Shown piece after piece: positions 15,956 through 24,409 of a DNA stretch of 64,000 bases. A model generated the notes under the pieces. That model was given only the letters and a program-made list of their open reading frames with translations. It searched no databases and had not been told where the DNA came from. Every line of letters starts with the position of its first letter. The first letter of the stretch is position 1. The DNA is from Streptomyces sp. R302 (GTDB lineage: Bacteria; Actinomycetota; Actinomycetes; Streptomycetales; Streptomycetaceae), in the NCBI RefSeq assembly GCF_012927245.1, contig NZ_JABBGE010000006.1, positions 248,001-312,000 on the forward strand. Reading direction: 5' to 3'. Made by a program: the position numbers and the translations under genes.

Positions 15956-17326
15956 ATGCTCCGACGACACGCCCGTGCGGCGTGTACCGCGCTGGCCGCC
16001 GCCGGGATGGTCCTTGCCGGGCTTCAGGCCGGGTCCGCGACCGCCGCGCAGCCCTCCCCCGGGACCGCGCCCGCCGCGCGGAGCGCCGCGCGGGCGCTCG
16101 GCGCCGCCGAGGCGCAGCCCGAGCTGCTCGCCGCGATGGGCCGCGACCTGGGCCTGACCCGGGCCCAGGCAGAGCACCGCCTTGTGAACGAGGCCGAGGC
16201 GGGCGCCACCGCCGCCCGGCTCCGCGACCGGATCGGCGGCTCCTTCGCCGGGGCCTGGGTCGAGGGGGCCGAGTCCGGCTCCCTGACCGTGGCCACCACC
16301 CGCGCCGCCGACCTCGGCGCGATCCGGGCGGCCGGGGCGACGGCCCGGCTCGTCCGGCACGACCTGGCCTCGCTGGAGCGGGCGAAGGCCGCCCTCGACC
16401 GGGCCGCGGGCGCCGACGCGCCGGTGCGGTACGTGGACGTGCGCGCCAACGCGCTGGTCGTCGAGGAGGTCCGGGCCGGCGCCGGGGCGCGCCTGGCGGC
16501 GGCCACCGGGGTGCCGCGGGAGCTGGTGCGGGTGGAGCGGAGCGCCGAGGCGCCGCGCCCGCTGTACGACCTCCGGGGCGGCGACGCGTACTACATGGGC
16601 GGCGGCGGGCGCTGCTCGGTCGGCTTCCCGGTGACCCGGGGCACCACCCAGGGCTTCGCCACGGCCGGGCACTGCGGCCGGGCCGGGCAGACCACCAGCG
16701 GCTACAACCAGGTCGCCCAGGGCAGCTTCCAGGGCTCGGTCTTCCCCGGCAACGACATGGCGTGGGTCGCGGCCAACAGCAGCTGGACGGCGACCCCGTA
16801 CGTGAAGGGCGCGGGCGGCGCGAACGTCCAGGTCACCGGCTCCGTGCTGCAGCCCGTGGGCGCCTCCGTCTGCCGCTCGGGCTCCACCACCGGCTGGCAC
16901 TGCGGCACCATCCAGCAGCACAACACGAGCGTGACGTACCCGGAGGGCACGATCTCCGGCGTGACCCGGACGACGGTGTGCGCCGAGCCCGGCGACTCGG
17001 GCGGCTCGTACATCTCCGGCAGCCAGGCGCAGGGCGTCACCTCGGGCGGTTCCGGCAACTGCTCCAGCGGCGGCACCACGTACTTCCAGCCGCTGAACCC
17101 GATCCTGTCGAACTACGGCCTGACGCTGAGGACCACCGGCTCCGACCCGGGCCCGGGCCCCGGCCCGGGCGAGCCGGAGCCGGGCGGCACGTGGAAGGCG
17201 GGCACGGTGTACGCGACCGGTGCCACGGTCACGTACGGCGGCGCCACCTACCGCTGCCTCCAGGGCCACCAGGCGCAGACCGGCTGGGAGCCGCCGAACG
17301 TGCCGGCGCTCTGGCAGCGGGTCTGA
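15956..17326 (+). CDS. Secreted streptogrisin C-like serine protease with chitin-binding module
   Basis: A 456-residue preproprotein. A signal peptide occupies about residues 1-31 (MLRRHARAACTALAAAGMVLAG, ending near SATAA). It is followed by a propeptide of about 170 residues of the alpha-lytic-protease type. The chymotrypsin-fold domain has catalytic H239 (TAGHC), D267 (GNDMAW) and S348 (GDSGGS). A PGPGPGPG linker leads to a C-terminal carbohydrate-binding module (GTWKAGTVYATGATVTYGG to WEPPNVPALW) of the CBM5/12 chitin-binding type. This layout matches streptogrisin C. The start is ATG 15956 with GAGGAG upstream. The enzyme should be tethered to chitin outside the cell and digest attached protein. 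Confidence 0.95.
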   Translation: MLRRHARAACTALAAAGMVLAGLQAGSATAAQPSPGTAPAARSAARALGAAEAQPELLAAMGRDLGLTRAQAEHRLVNEAEAGATAARLRDRIGGSFAGAWVEGAESGSLTVATTRAADLGAIRAAGATARLVRHDLASLERAKAALDRAAGADAPVRYVDVRANALVVEEVRAGAGARLAAATGVPRELVRVERSAEAPRPLYDLRGGDAYYMGGGGRCSVGFPVTRGTTQGFATAGHCGRAGQTTSGYNQVAQGSFQGSVFPGNDMAWVAANSSWTATPYVKGAGGANVQVTGSVLQPVGASVCRSGSTTGWHCGTIQQHNTSVTYPEGTISGVTRTTVCAEPGDSGGSYISGSQAQGVTSGGSGNCSSGGTTYFQPLNPILSNYGLTLRTTGSDPGPGPGPGEPEPGGTWKAGTVYATGATVTYGGATYRCLQGHQAQTGWEPPNVPALWQRV

Positions 17327-17362
17327 CGGCGGTCCGACGGCGGATGGCGTCCGCGCGGCGGC

Positions 17363-18277
17363 TCAGGAGGAACGTCCCTCCAGGGCCGCCGCGTAGGCGT
17401 CGTCGGGGTCGAGGTGGCGCAGCTCCTCGGCGATCAGCTCCGCGGTCGAGCGGACCTTCAGGGCCATGACGCGGCTGGGCTGGCCGGGGATGGCGAGCCG
17501 GGCGACCGGGCCCTCGGGGCGGTCGATCCGGACCTCGCCGTTCGGGGTGCCCATCCGGACGGCGGTGACGACCGGTCCCTCGGAGACGATCCGGTCGACC
17601 GGGACGCCGAGCCTGACCTCGAACCAGCGGGCGAGGAGCTCCGCGCTGGGGTTGGCCTCCTCGGCCTCCACCGCCGCCGAGACGACGTCCGTGCCGGCCT
17701 GGTCGAGGGCGGCGGCGAGCATGGAACGCCAGGGGGTGAGCCGGGTCCAGGCCAGGTCGGTGTCGCCGGGGGCGTACGAGGCGGCCCGGGCGGCCAGCGC
17801 GCCGAGCGGGTCCTCGACCGCGTACGCGTCGGTGATCCGCCGCTGGGCGAGGGCGCCGAGCGGGTCCTTGGAGGGGACCGCCGGGGCGTCGACCGGCCAC
17901 CAGACGACGACGGGGGCGTCGGGAAGGAGCAGCGGCAGCACCACCGAGTCGGCGCGGGTGCCGAGTTCGCCGTGCAGGCGGAGCAGCACCGTCTCGCCCG
18001 AGCCGGCGTCGGTGCCGAGCCGGACCTCGGCGTCGAGCCGGGTCACGTTCCGCTCGCGCGGGGAGAGCGCCCGGCGGCGGATGACGACGAGGGTCCGCGA
18101 AGGGTGTTCCTTCGACGCCTCGTTGGCCGCCTTCACCGCGTCGTAGGCGTGCTCCTCGTCGGTGACGATCACCAGGGTGAGGACGACGCCCACGGCCGGG
18201 GTGCCGACGGCCCTCCGGCCGTCCAGGATCGCCTTGTTGATCGCGCTGGAGTTGGTGTCCGTGAGATCGATCTTCAT
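17363..18277 (-). CDS. opcA: OpcA-like glucose-6-phosphate dehydrogenase assembly protein
   Basis: A 304-residue protein that follows OpcA from end to end: MKIDLTDTNSSAINKAI at the start, LTLVIVTDE, ERNVTRLDAEVRLG, LPLLLPDAPVVVWWP and LLARWFEVRLGVPV. OpcA supports activity of glucose-6-phosphate dehydrogenase. In Streptomyces it normally stands in a row with zwf, tal, tkt and devB; here none of these is present on either side. It may therefore be a second, orphan copy or the result of rearrangement. It converges with the protease gene. Confidence 0.9.
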   Translation of the reverse strand: MKIDLTDTNSSAINKAILDGRRAVGTPAVGVVLTLVIVTDEEHAYDAVKAANEASKEHPSRTLVVIRRRALSPRERNVTRLDAEVRLGTDAGSGETVLLRLHGELGTRADSVVLPLLLPDAPVVVWWPVDAPAVPSKDPLGALAQRRITDAYAVEDPLGALAARAASYAPGDTDLAWTRLTPWRSMLAAALDQAGTDVVSAAVEAEEANPSAELLARWFEVRLGVPVDRIVSEGPVVTAVRMGTPNGEVRIDRPEGPVARLAIPGQPSRVMALKVRSTAELIAEELRHLDPDDAYAAALEGRSS

Positions 18278-18329
18278 TGCCCGGAGTCCGTCCCTTCCTC
18301 TGCGGCGAGCCTAACGCCCCGCGCGGGGT

Positions 18330-18869
18330 TCAGTGGTCGTCGTCCGGCTCCTCGCCGCCGCCGGCTTCGGCGGCGGCCCTGGACTGGGCCCGGCGGCCGA
18401 CGACGGCCGCGGCGGCGACCGCCGAGCCGAGGAAGGCGGTGGCCACCACCCAGGGGCGGTCGAGGACGTGGCAGGTGGCGTGGTCCAGGGAGTAGCGGCC
18501 GGCGCCGGTGACGCCGATGGCGGCGGCGGTGAAGCCGAGGAAGGCCGGGTACTCGTAGCCTCCGGCCTGGGCGAAGAAGCCGGCCGGGGCGTGCACGGAG
18601 ACGGCGCCCGCCATCGCGCCGGCGGCGGCCGCGCCGGCGGCGGGGGTGGCCAGGCCGAGGGCGAGCAGGACGCCGCCGCCGGCTTCGCCGAGCCCGGCGG
18701 CGATGGCGGATTCGCGGGGCGGGTGGAAGCCCATGGCCGCCATCCCCTGGGCGGTGCCCTCGATCCCGCCGCCGCCGAACCAGCCGAAGAGCTTCTGGGT
18801 GCCGTGCGCGGCGAGCACGGCGCCGGTGCCGACCCTCAGCACGAGCAGCCCGAGGTCGCGTCGGTTCAT
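18330..18869 (-). CDS. DoxX family membrane protein
   Basis: A 179-residue membrane protein. It starts NRRDLGLLVLRVGTGAVLAAHGTQKLFGWFGG, the DoxX N-terminal pattern including the HGTQKLFG motif. Three further hydrophobic segments follow, then an acidic tail (GGGEEPDDDH). ATG 18869 has GGAG upstream. DoxX proteins are membrane partners in redox and thiol homeostasis in some actinobacteria; the role of this one is unknown. Its promoter lies in the 192-base gap shared with the M20 remnant. Confidence 0.85.
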   Translation of the reverse strand: MNRRDLGLLVLRVGTGAVLAAHGTQKLFGWFGGGGIEGTAQGMAAMGFHPPRESAIAAGLGEAGGGVLLALGLATPAAGAAAAGAMAGAVSVHAPAGFFAQAGGYEYPAFLGFTAAAIGVTGAGRYSLDHATCHVLDRPWVVATAFLGSAVAAAAVVGRRAQSRAAAEAGGGEEPDDDH

Positions 18870-19061
18870 GGGGTTCTCCAGGTGCGGGAAAGAGGGGCGC
18901 GTACGGCTCCACTGTCGGCGCGCCGACCGCCCGCCGCCGCCCGGAAGCCCGCCCGATACTCCACCCGAGTCATGTTTTGCGGCGTTTGCCCCGTGTTGCT
19001 TGACTGGGGTGGCCGTCGCCGTCCCGGCCGTCCGGGAGCGGCCCGAGGGAAGTGGGTGCGC

Positions 19062-19298
19062 ATGACCGCCGAGTCCACCGGCACCGCCGCGCTGCGCGAG
19101 GCGTACGGGACGTCCACGGTGCAGTCGGGGCAGGGCGGTTCGATCCCGCTGTGCACCGTGCTCGCGGACCACTTCCCGGCGGCGGAGATCGAGCGGATGG
19201 CGCCGGCAGAGGCGCTCTTCCTCCGCTCCTGTGCCGAGGCGTTCGCGCGCTCGGCCGGAAACCGAGAGGCGAGGGGTTCCCATGACGCAGACGCATGA
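19062..19298 (+). pseudogene. M20-family dipeptidase remnant
   Basis: This 78-codon frame holds only the end of an M20 peptidase. ALREAYGTSTVQSGQGGSIPLCTVLADHFPAAE matches the C-terminal GQGGSIPL region of M20 dipeptidases. It then jumps directly to IERMAPAEALFLRS, skipping the family's conserved EEP..IHAPNE..DP segment (about 20 residues). All metal ligands of the catalytic domain are absent. An ATG at 19062 is available, and the frame overlaps the next gene by 17 bases. It appears to be a decayed gene with both an N-terminal loss and an internal deletion. Confidence 0.65.
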
Positions 19299-19911
19299 AC
19301 GGCCGTACGACGGGCCGCAGGACGGAGCACACGACCGGTCCGGTCTCCCGCGGGGGCCGCTCACGATGCTGGCCGGCGCGGCCTGGCAGGCCCTGCTGCT
19401 CGCCGGTGTGGTGGCGCTCGTCCTCGGGGTGCTCGTGCTGGCGTGGCCGGGCGCCTCGCTGGTGGCGGCCGGGGTGCTCTTCGGCCTCTATCTGCTCTTC
19501 AGCGGTGTGATGCAACTGGTCGCCGCCTTCGGCACGCACGCCACGACCTCGCTGCGGGTCCTCGCCTTCATCAGCGGCGCCCTGTCGATCCTGCTCGGCC
19601 TGTTCTGCTTCCGGGGCGCGACGCAGTCGATCCTGCTGCTCGCGCTGTGGATCGGCATCGGCTGGCTCTTCCGCGGCATCACGCAGACGGTGGCGGCGGC
19701 CTCCGACCCGGCGATGCCGGCCCGGGGCTGGCAGGTCTTCCTCGGGATCGTGAGCGCGGTCGCCGGGGTGGTGCTGATCGTGTCGCCGCTGGAGTCGGTC
19801 GCGGTGCTGACCCTGCTCGGCGGGATCTGGCTGATCGCGGTCGGCGCGGCGGAGATCGTCACCGCGTTCCAGCTCCGTTCGCGGGCCAAGCGCCTGCCGA
19901 CGGGCGCCTGA
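19282..19911 (+). CDS. HdeD/DUF308 family membrane protein
   Basis: A 209-residue protein with six predicted helices arranged as repeated DUF308 units (LLLAGVVALVLGVLVLAWPGASLVAAGVLFG, VLAFISGALSILLGLFCF, and GWQVFLGIVSAVAGVVLIVSP). The family includes HdeD, linked to acid resistance in E. coli. The N-terminal 35 residues are polar. ATG 19282 has GAGGGG upstream. It starts inside the M20 remnant and may use its old promoter. A hairpin at 19920-19951 follows. Confidence 0.85.
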   Translation: MTQTHERPYDGPQDGAHDRSGLPRGPLTMLAGAAWQALLLAGVVALVLGVLVLAWPGASLVAAGVLFGLYLLFSGVMQLVAAFGTHATTSLRVLAFISGALSILLGLFCFRGATQSILLLALWIGIGWLFRGITQTVAAASDPAMPARGWQVFLGIVSAVAGVVLIVSPLESVAVLTLLGGIWLIAVGAAEIVTAFQLRSRAKRLPTGA

Positions 19912-19919
19912 TCCGTCCC

Positions 19920-19951
19920 GGCCGGTCCGGCTCGTCCGGGCCGGACCGGCC
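19920..19951 (+). terminator. Hairpin after HdeD gene
   Basis: GGCCGGTCCGG (19920-19930) and CCGGACCGGCC (19941-19951) pair perfectly over 11 bp with a ten-base loop. It lies nine bases after the stop and is followed by a partial repeat (CGGCTCGTCCGG). Confidence 0.6.
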
Positions 19952-20124
19952 GGCTCGTCCGGAACTTCGCCGGGGCCCTTCCGATCCGTTCTCCGGTGGC
20001 CCTCGCGGTCCGCCGTCGGCCCGATCTCCGGGCGGGCGGCGGACCGGCGCGTTCCGTGCGCTAGATTTTGCCGGTCCTCGACCGTCGATCGCTCGCGATC
20101 ACCACTCTCCGGAGCCGGCTTCCC

Positions 20125-20547
20125 ATGACCGACATCGTCAACGGCCTCGGCCGTGCCACCGCCTACGGCGCCCTCGGCGTGGTCCTGCTGATCCTCGGCA
20201 TCGTCCTGGTGGACATCCTGACGCCCGGCAAGCTGGGCCGGCAGATATGGGAGGACCGCAACCGCAACGCGTCCATCCTGCTCAGCTCCGCCCTGCTCGG
20301 CATCGGCGGGATCGTCTTCACCTCCATCTGGACCACCTACGACAACTTCGGCAAGGGCCTGGTCTCCACCGCCGCCTTCGGTCTCCTCGGCCTGGTGATG
20401 ATGGCGGTCGCCTTCCTCGTGGTGGACCTGGTGACGCCCGGCAAGCTGGGCGCGACGCTGGTGGACCCGGAGCCGCACCCGGCGGTCTGGGTGACCGCGT
20501 CCTGCAACATCGCCGTCTCCGCGATCGTCTCGGCCTCGATCGCCTGA
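20125..20547 (+). CDS. DUF350 family membrane protein
   Basis: A 140-residue protein with four helices forming two repeats. Each repeat ends in the same motif: LVDILTPGKLGRQI and LVDLVTPGKLGATL. That is the DUF350 pattern. ATG 20125 has GGAG upstream. DUF350 genes often stand beside redox or polyamine-like genes, but nothing in the window supports a specific role. It converges with the gene at 20597. Confidence 0.85.
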   Translation: MTDIVNGLGRATAYGALGVVLLILGIVLVDILTPGKLGRQIWEDRNRNASILLSSALLGIGGIVFTSIWTTYDNFGKGLVSTAAFGLLGLVMMAVAFLVVDLVTPGKLGATLVDPEPHPAVWVTASCNIAVSAIVSASIA

Positions 20548-20575
20548 CGCGCCGCGCGCGCGTGAGCGCCCCCGT

Positions 20576-20617
20576 CCCGGCCCGGTGCCCGTCCGTTCAG
20601 GACGGGGCCGGGCCGGG
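20576..20617. terminator. Nested hairpin between convergent genes
   Basis: CCCGTCC (20588-20594) pairs with GGACGGG (20600-20606) inside an outer pair of CCCGGCCCGG and CCGGGCCGGG. It overlaps the stop codon of the minus-strand gene. It probably serves the DUF350 gene and its convergent neighbour. Confidence 0.4.
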
Positions 20618-21094
20618 GGCCGTCGTGGCCGGTTCCACCTCCAGGAAGCGGCGGCCGCGCGGACCCTTGTAGAGCAGGGCCTCCCAGCCGAGCCGGGCGA
20701 GGACCTCGGCGCACTCCGCCAGGGCGGCGGCCTCCTGTCCTGCGGCGCCGGAGCCGGGCGGCCCCAGCCACTCGACGACGGCGGTGGCCGGCCGCTCCCC
20801 CGCCCGCACCCGGTAGCCGGCCGCCGTCCTGGCTCCGCCGTCGTCCACCGCCGACGGGGCGAGCCCGCCGGCCTCCAGGGCCAGGGCCACGGCCCGTACG
20901 GGCCGCCGCCGCTCCCACTCGGCGGGTACGGCTCCCCCGGCGCCGTCCCGGCCGGCGGTCAGGCGCCGGATCTGGCGGAGTCCGTCGAGCGCGGACCGGA
21001 CCTCGCGGGAGCGCTGCTCGGGGTCTCCCGTGAGCGGTGGCCCGTCGCCCGTCGCCGCCTCGAAGGCGCCCTTGCCGCCCGGGTCCCGGCTCAC
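20597..21094 (-). CDS. Hypothetical protein coupled to WGR/propeller gene
   Basis: A 165-residue protein, unrecognised. The start GTG 21094 overlaps the stop of the WGR gene as GTGA, so translation is coupled. It has no membrane segments. A central part reads VEWLGPPGSGAAGQEAAALAECAEVLARLGWEALLYKG, suggesting a small alpha/beta fold that handles one value per residue pair, but this is only an impression. The C-terminus RRFLEVEPATTAPGPAPS is likely flexible. Function is tied by context to the WGR protein. Confidence 0.65.
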   Translation of the reverse strand: MSRDPGGKGAFEAATGDGPPLTGDPEQRSREVRSALDGLRQIRRLTAGRDGAGGAVPAEWERRRPVRAVALALEAGGLAPSAVDDGGARTAAGYRVRAGERPATAVVEWLGPPGSGAAGQEAAALAECAEVLARLGWEALLYKGPRGRRFLEVEPATTAPGPAPS

Positions 21095-22533
21095 AGCAGC
21101 CGCCGGATCTCGCCGCGCACCCGGTAGAAGCCGCCGGCCGCCGGATGCAGCGCCTCGACGACGTACCGGGCGCCGGGCTCGCGGATGGCGCGCGGGAACT
21201 GCACGTTCCACGACTGCTCGTAGCCGTGGCTGACGACCCGGACGCGGCTCCGGCCGCCCTCGCGGACGCACTCGACGACGATGGAGCCGCTCGGCGCCTC
21301 GCTCACGGAGACGACGGTGGCGACGGCGGAGGCGGTGGTCGCCGGGGTGTAGGTGGGCAGCGCGGCGGCCAGCTTGACGTCCCGTACGACGGGCACGCTG
21401 CCCTGCTGCGCGGCCGCGATCGCCGCCTCGCTCGCGTCCACGCAGACCAGCGAGCCGTCGGTGGTCACCAGGTAGAGGCGCTCGTCGCGGTACTGCATGG
21501 AGAGCGCGGAGCCGCCGCCGGTGGAGAGCTTCCACAGCCGGGTGCCGTCCTCGGCGAAGCAGTAGACGGAGGAGGCGGAGTCGCCGGCGAAGACGAACCG
21601 GCCGCCGGGCGAGGTGGCGCAGGAGTACACGCTCGCGTCGCAGGCGTAGACGGCCTCGACGCGGCCGTCGGCCTTGGCGAGGCGCTGCACCTTGCGGTGG
21701 CCGGTGCCCGCGTAGACGGAGCGGGTCTCCTGCCAGCCGAAGAGGACCGCGCCGTCGGTGGCGGTCTGCCACAGCTCGCCGGTGCCGTCCGCCGCGTAGG
21801 CGGTGACGCCGCTGGTGTCGCCGTAGTAGACGGCGCGGCTGTCCGCCCGGACCATCCAGGCGTACTCGCCGCGGCCGGTGCGGGACCACTGGTGCTCGTC
21901 CTCGTGGTCGATGACGGTGAGCCGGCCGGAGCGGTCGGCGACGTCGAGGACGCCCTCGTGGATGTCGAGCCAGAAGATGTCGACGTCGGCGCCGATCTCG
22001 TAGGCGGCGAAGGGCAGTTTGGAGGAGAGGTCGTAGACCTTGCCGTCGTCGCAGCCCGCGTAGATCCAGAAGTCGTCGGCGACCAGGCACTTCACGCCGT
22101 CGGGCAGGCCGAAGCGGGCCAGCACCTCGCCGCCGTGGTCCAGGGTGAAGACGTCCCCCGCCTGGTTGCCGACCCAGATCCGCTCCTCGTCGACGTGGAT
22201 GCCGAAGGCGGCGGAGCCGGTACGGAAGCGCCAGAGGACGGGCGCGACGGCGCGGGCCGTGGAGGGGGCGGAGCCGACCGCCCGGCGGGTGACGGCGCGG
22301 GCCGCGCGCTGCCCGGGCACTGCGGGGGCGTATCCCTTGCGGACCTTCTCGCCGATCTTCTTGGCCGCGGCGGCCCGGGCCTTGTCGGCGGTGGCGAAGG
22401 TGGAGCGCTGGGTCTGGCCGGCCGCGCCGATCCGGCCGTAGCGGACCGACACCTCCAGGCCGTCGACGGTCACTTCGTAGAACTTGTGGGCACCGCCGCC
22501 GTCCTGCGACAGCTCCAGATAGGTCGTCGTCAT
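21091..22533 (-). CDS. WGR domain protein with PQQ-like beta-propeller
   Basis: A 480-residue protein. The first 85 residues form a WGR domain (YLELSQDGGGAHKFYEVTVDGLEVSVRYGRIGAAGQTQRSTF), the nucleic-acid-binding module of PARP enzymes and MolR-type regulators; its naming WGR is VRYGRIG here. After a linker comes a propeller of about seven blades with repeated short motifs such as IWVGNQAGDVFTLD, IYAGCDDGKVYDLS, VYYGDTSGVTAYAADG and VFAGDSASSVYCFAEDG. No enzyme active site is evident. ATG 22533 starts the WGR domain exactly, though its ribosome site is weak. It is co-transcribed with the gene at 20597. Confidence 0.85.
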   Translation of the reverse strand: MTTTYLELSQDGGGAHKFYEVTVDGLEVSVRYGRIGAAGQTQRSTFATADKARAAAAKKIGEKVRKGYAPAVPGQRAARAVTRRAVGSAPSTARAVAPVLWRFRTGSAAFGIHVDEERIWVGNQAGDVFTLDHGGEVLARFGLPDGVKCLVADDFWIYAGCDDGKVYDLSSKLPFAAYEIGADVDIFWLDIHEGVLDVADRSGRLTVIDHEDEHQWSRTGRGEYAWMVRADSRAVYYGDTSGVTAYAADGTGELWQTATDGAVLFGWQETRSVYAGTGHRKVQRLAKADGRVEAVYACDASVYSCATSPGGRFVFAGDSASSVYCFAEDGTRLWKLSTGGGSALSMQYRDERLYLVTTDGSLVCVDASEAAIAAAQQGSVPVVRDVKLAAALPTYTPATTASAVATVVSVSEAPSGSIVVECVREGGRSRVRVVSHGYEQSWNVQFPRAIREPGARYVVEALHPAAGGFYRVRGEIRRLL

Positions 22534-22717
22534 GATCCGAACGGTAGGGGCTGCCACTGACAACGGCCCCTCGTCCGACCGTGAAGCTCTGGCCAAGGGA
22601 TCAAGGTCCCGGGCATTCAGGACCTTTGCCACGGAAATTCGGACATACACCGCTGTGACGATGGAGTTCGAAGATCATCCGACGCGCCGTCACCTCCCGT
22701 GCGGCCGGAAGGGCCTC

Positions 22718-23655
22718 ATGACCGAGCAACCCCCGCGGGCCCTGCCCGTCCGCGTGCGCCGGCACCCGGACGGCATCGCCATGGACGACCTCTTCCGGTC
22801 GGAACCCGCCCCCGATCACCCCCTCGCCGACGCCGGCGCGCCCCCGCGCCGCCACCCGCCCGCCGACGCCGGCCTGGTCGAACGCCCCGGCCCCGCCGCC
22901 CCCGGCCGGCTCGCCGTCCTCACCGGGACGGCCGCCCTGGGCAGCGCCGCCGCCCTGCTGTGGCGGGCCCGGCCGCTGCGCGCCGCGCACCTGCTCCCCT
23001 GGGAGTGGGCGGCGCTCGCCGTCCTCGGCGGCCTCGCCGTCGTCTGCTTCGGCGGCCTCACGCGCGGCCGCACCGGCTCCGCGTGGGTCCTGTCCCTGTT
23101 CGGCCGCTACCGGGGCAGCGTGCGCCGCACCGGGCTCACCTGGATCAGCCCCTTCGTGCTGCGCCGCCGGGTCGACGTGCGGCTGCGGCACTGGCGCAGC
23201 GAGCCCATCGCGGCCGTGGACGCGGAGGGTTCGGCGCTGCGGGTGGTGGTGCTCGTGGTGTGGTCGGTGCGGGACACGGCCCGGGCGCTGTACGCCGTCG
23301 ACGACCACCTCGGCTATCTGCGGGAGCAGGTGGAGGCGGCGCCGGTGGAGTCGTACGTCTTCACCGGCGTCTACGGGGAGCGCGGCGCCTGGTCGCGGGG
23401 CTACCACACGGGGCAGGACTTCGCGGTGCCGAGCGGGACGCCGGTGCGGGCCGTGGGGCCGGGGCGTGTGGTGCGGGCCGGGTACGCGGGCGCGTACGGC
23501 TACGAGGTGGTGCTCCGTCACCCGGACGGCCGCTACACGCAGTACGCCCACCTCTCCCGTATCGACGTCTCCGCCGGGCAGAGCGTGCCGGGCCCTCCTT
23601 CGGCTCGGACGTGAACCCGCTGGCGTACCTGCGCGGGCACGGCGTCCGGATCTGA
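22718..23655 (+). pseudogene. Chimera of SPFH-domain protein and M23 peptidase end
   Basis: The first 200 codons (ATG 22718, GGAAGGG upstream) encode the N-terminal part of an SPFH/band 7 protein. It has two membrane helices, then RTGLTWISPFVLRRRVDVRLRHWRSEPI and VDDHLGYLREQVEAA. The frame then switches without a break into an M23 metallopeptidase (SYVFTGVYGERGAWSRGYHTGQDFAVPSGTPV to GRYTQYAHLSRIDVSAGQSV). Near 23590 the frame is lost. The true M23 ending (SFGSDVNPLAYLRGHGVRI) continues one frame over to 23655, and the part with the catalytic HLHF is missing. At least two deletions are needed. Neither activity should survive; the plus frame itself stops at 23614. Confidence 0.7.
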
Positions 23656-23669
23656 GCGATTCTCGCGCG

Positions 23670-24371
23670 TCACGTCCGCGCCGGTGCGGCCGCCTTCGGG
23701 TTCTCCGTGACCGTGACGCGGCCCTTGCGGAGGGTCGCGAGGCGCGGGGCGCGGCGGGCGAGGGTGCTGTCGTGGGTGACCATGACGAACGTCAGGCCGT
23801 GTTCCTTCCAGAGTCCTTCGAGGAGGTCGGCGATCTCGTCGCGGGTGGACTCGTCGAGGTTGCCGGTGGGTTCGTCGGCGAGCAGCACCTGGGGCCGCTT
23901 GACCAGCGCGCGGGCGATGGCGACGCGCTGCTGCTGGCCGCCGGACAGTTCGGACGGCAGATGGGCGAGGCGCTCGCCGAGGCCGACCGACTCCAGCGCC
24001 TCGGCGGCCCGGCGGCGGCGCTCGGCGGCCTTGACGCCGAGCGGGACGAGCGCCGTCTCCACGTTCTCCTGGGCGGTGAGCGTGGGGATGAGGTTGAAGC
24101 TCTGGAAGACGAAGCCGATGTACTGGCTGCGGACGGCCGTGAGCCGGCTCTCGGGCAGCTTGGCGAGGTCGGTGCCGTCGAGCAGGACGCTTCCGGCGGT
24201 GGGGCGGTCGAGTCCGCCGAGCATCTGGAGGAGGGTGGACTTGCCGCCGCCGGTGGGGCCCTGGATGACCAGGCGGTCGCCCTGGGCGATCGTCAGGTCG
24301 ATCCCGGCGAGGGCGTCGACTCTCGCCTGGCCGCGCCGGTACTGCTTGGTGACGCCGATGAGTTCGTACAT
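23670..24371 (-). CDS. ABC transporter ATP-binding protein (MacB/LolD type)
   Basis: A 233-residue ATPase. Walker A is GPTGGGKST (about residues 38-46), the signature is LSGGQQQR and Walker B is VLLADEPTGNLDE. The family-typical FVFQSFNLIPTLTAQENVE is also present. The set identifies the MacB/LolD/FtsE branch that works with FtsX-type permeases rather than in bulk import. ATG 24371 has AGGAG upstream. It lies 38 bases after the permease gene in one operon. Confidence 0.92.
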   Translation of the reverse strand: MYELIGVTKQYRRGQARVDALAGIDLTIAQGDRLVIQGPTGGGKSTLLQMLGGLDRPTAGSVLLDGTDLAKLPESRLTAVRSQYIGFVFQSFNLIPTLTAQENVETALVPLGVKAAERRRRAAEALESVGLGERLAHLPSELSGGQQQRVAIARALVKRPQVLLADEPTGNLDESTRDEIADLLEGLWKEHGLTFVMVTHDSTLARRAPRLATLRKGRVTVTENPKAAAPART

Positions 24372-24409
24372 GGAGGGGACTCCTGGGGGTGCGGGGAGGT
24401 GCGGGGTGG

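Noticed and set aside
19920..19960. GGCCGGTCCGG repeats as a regulatory array
   Set aside because: Better explained as the terminator hairpin of the HdeD gene.
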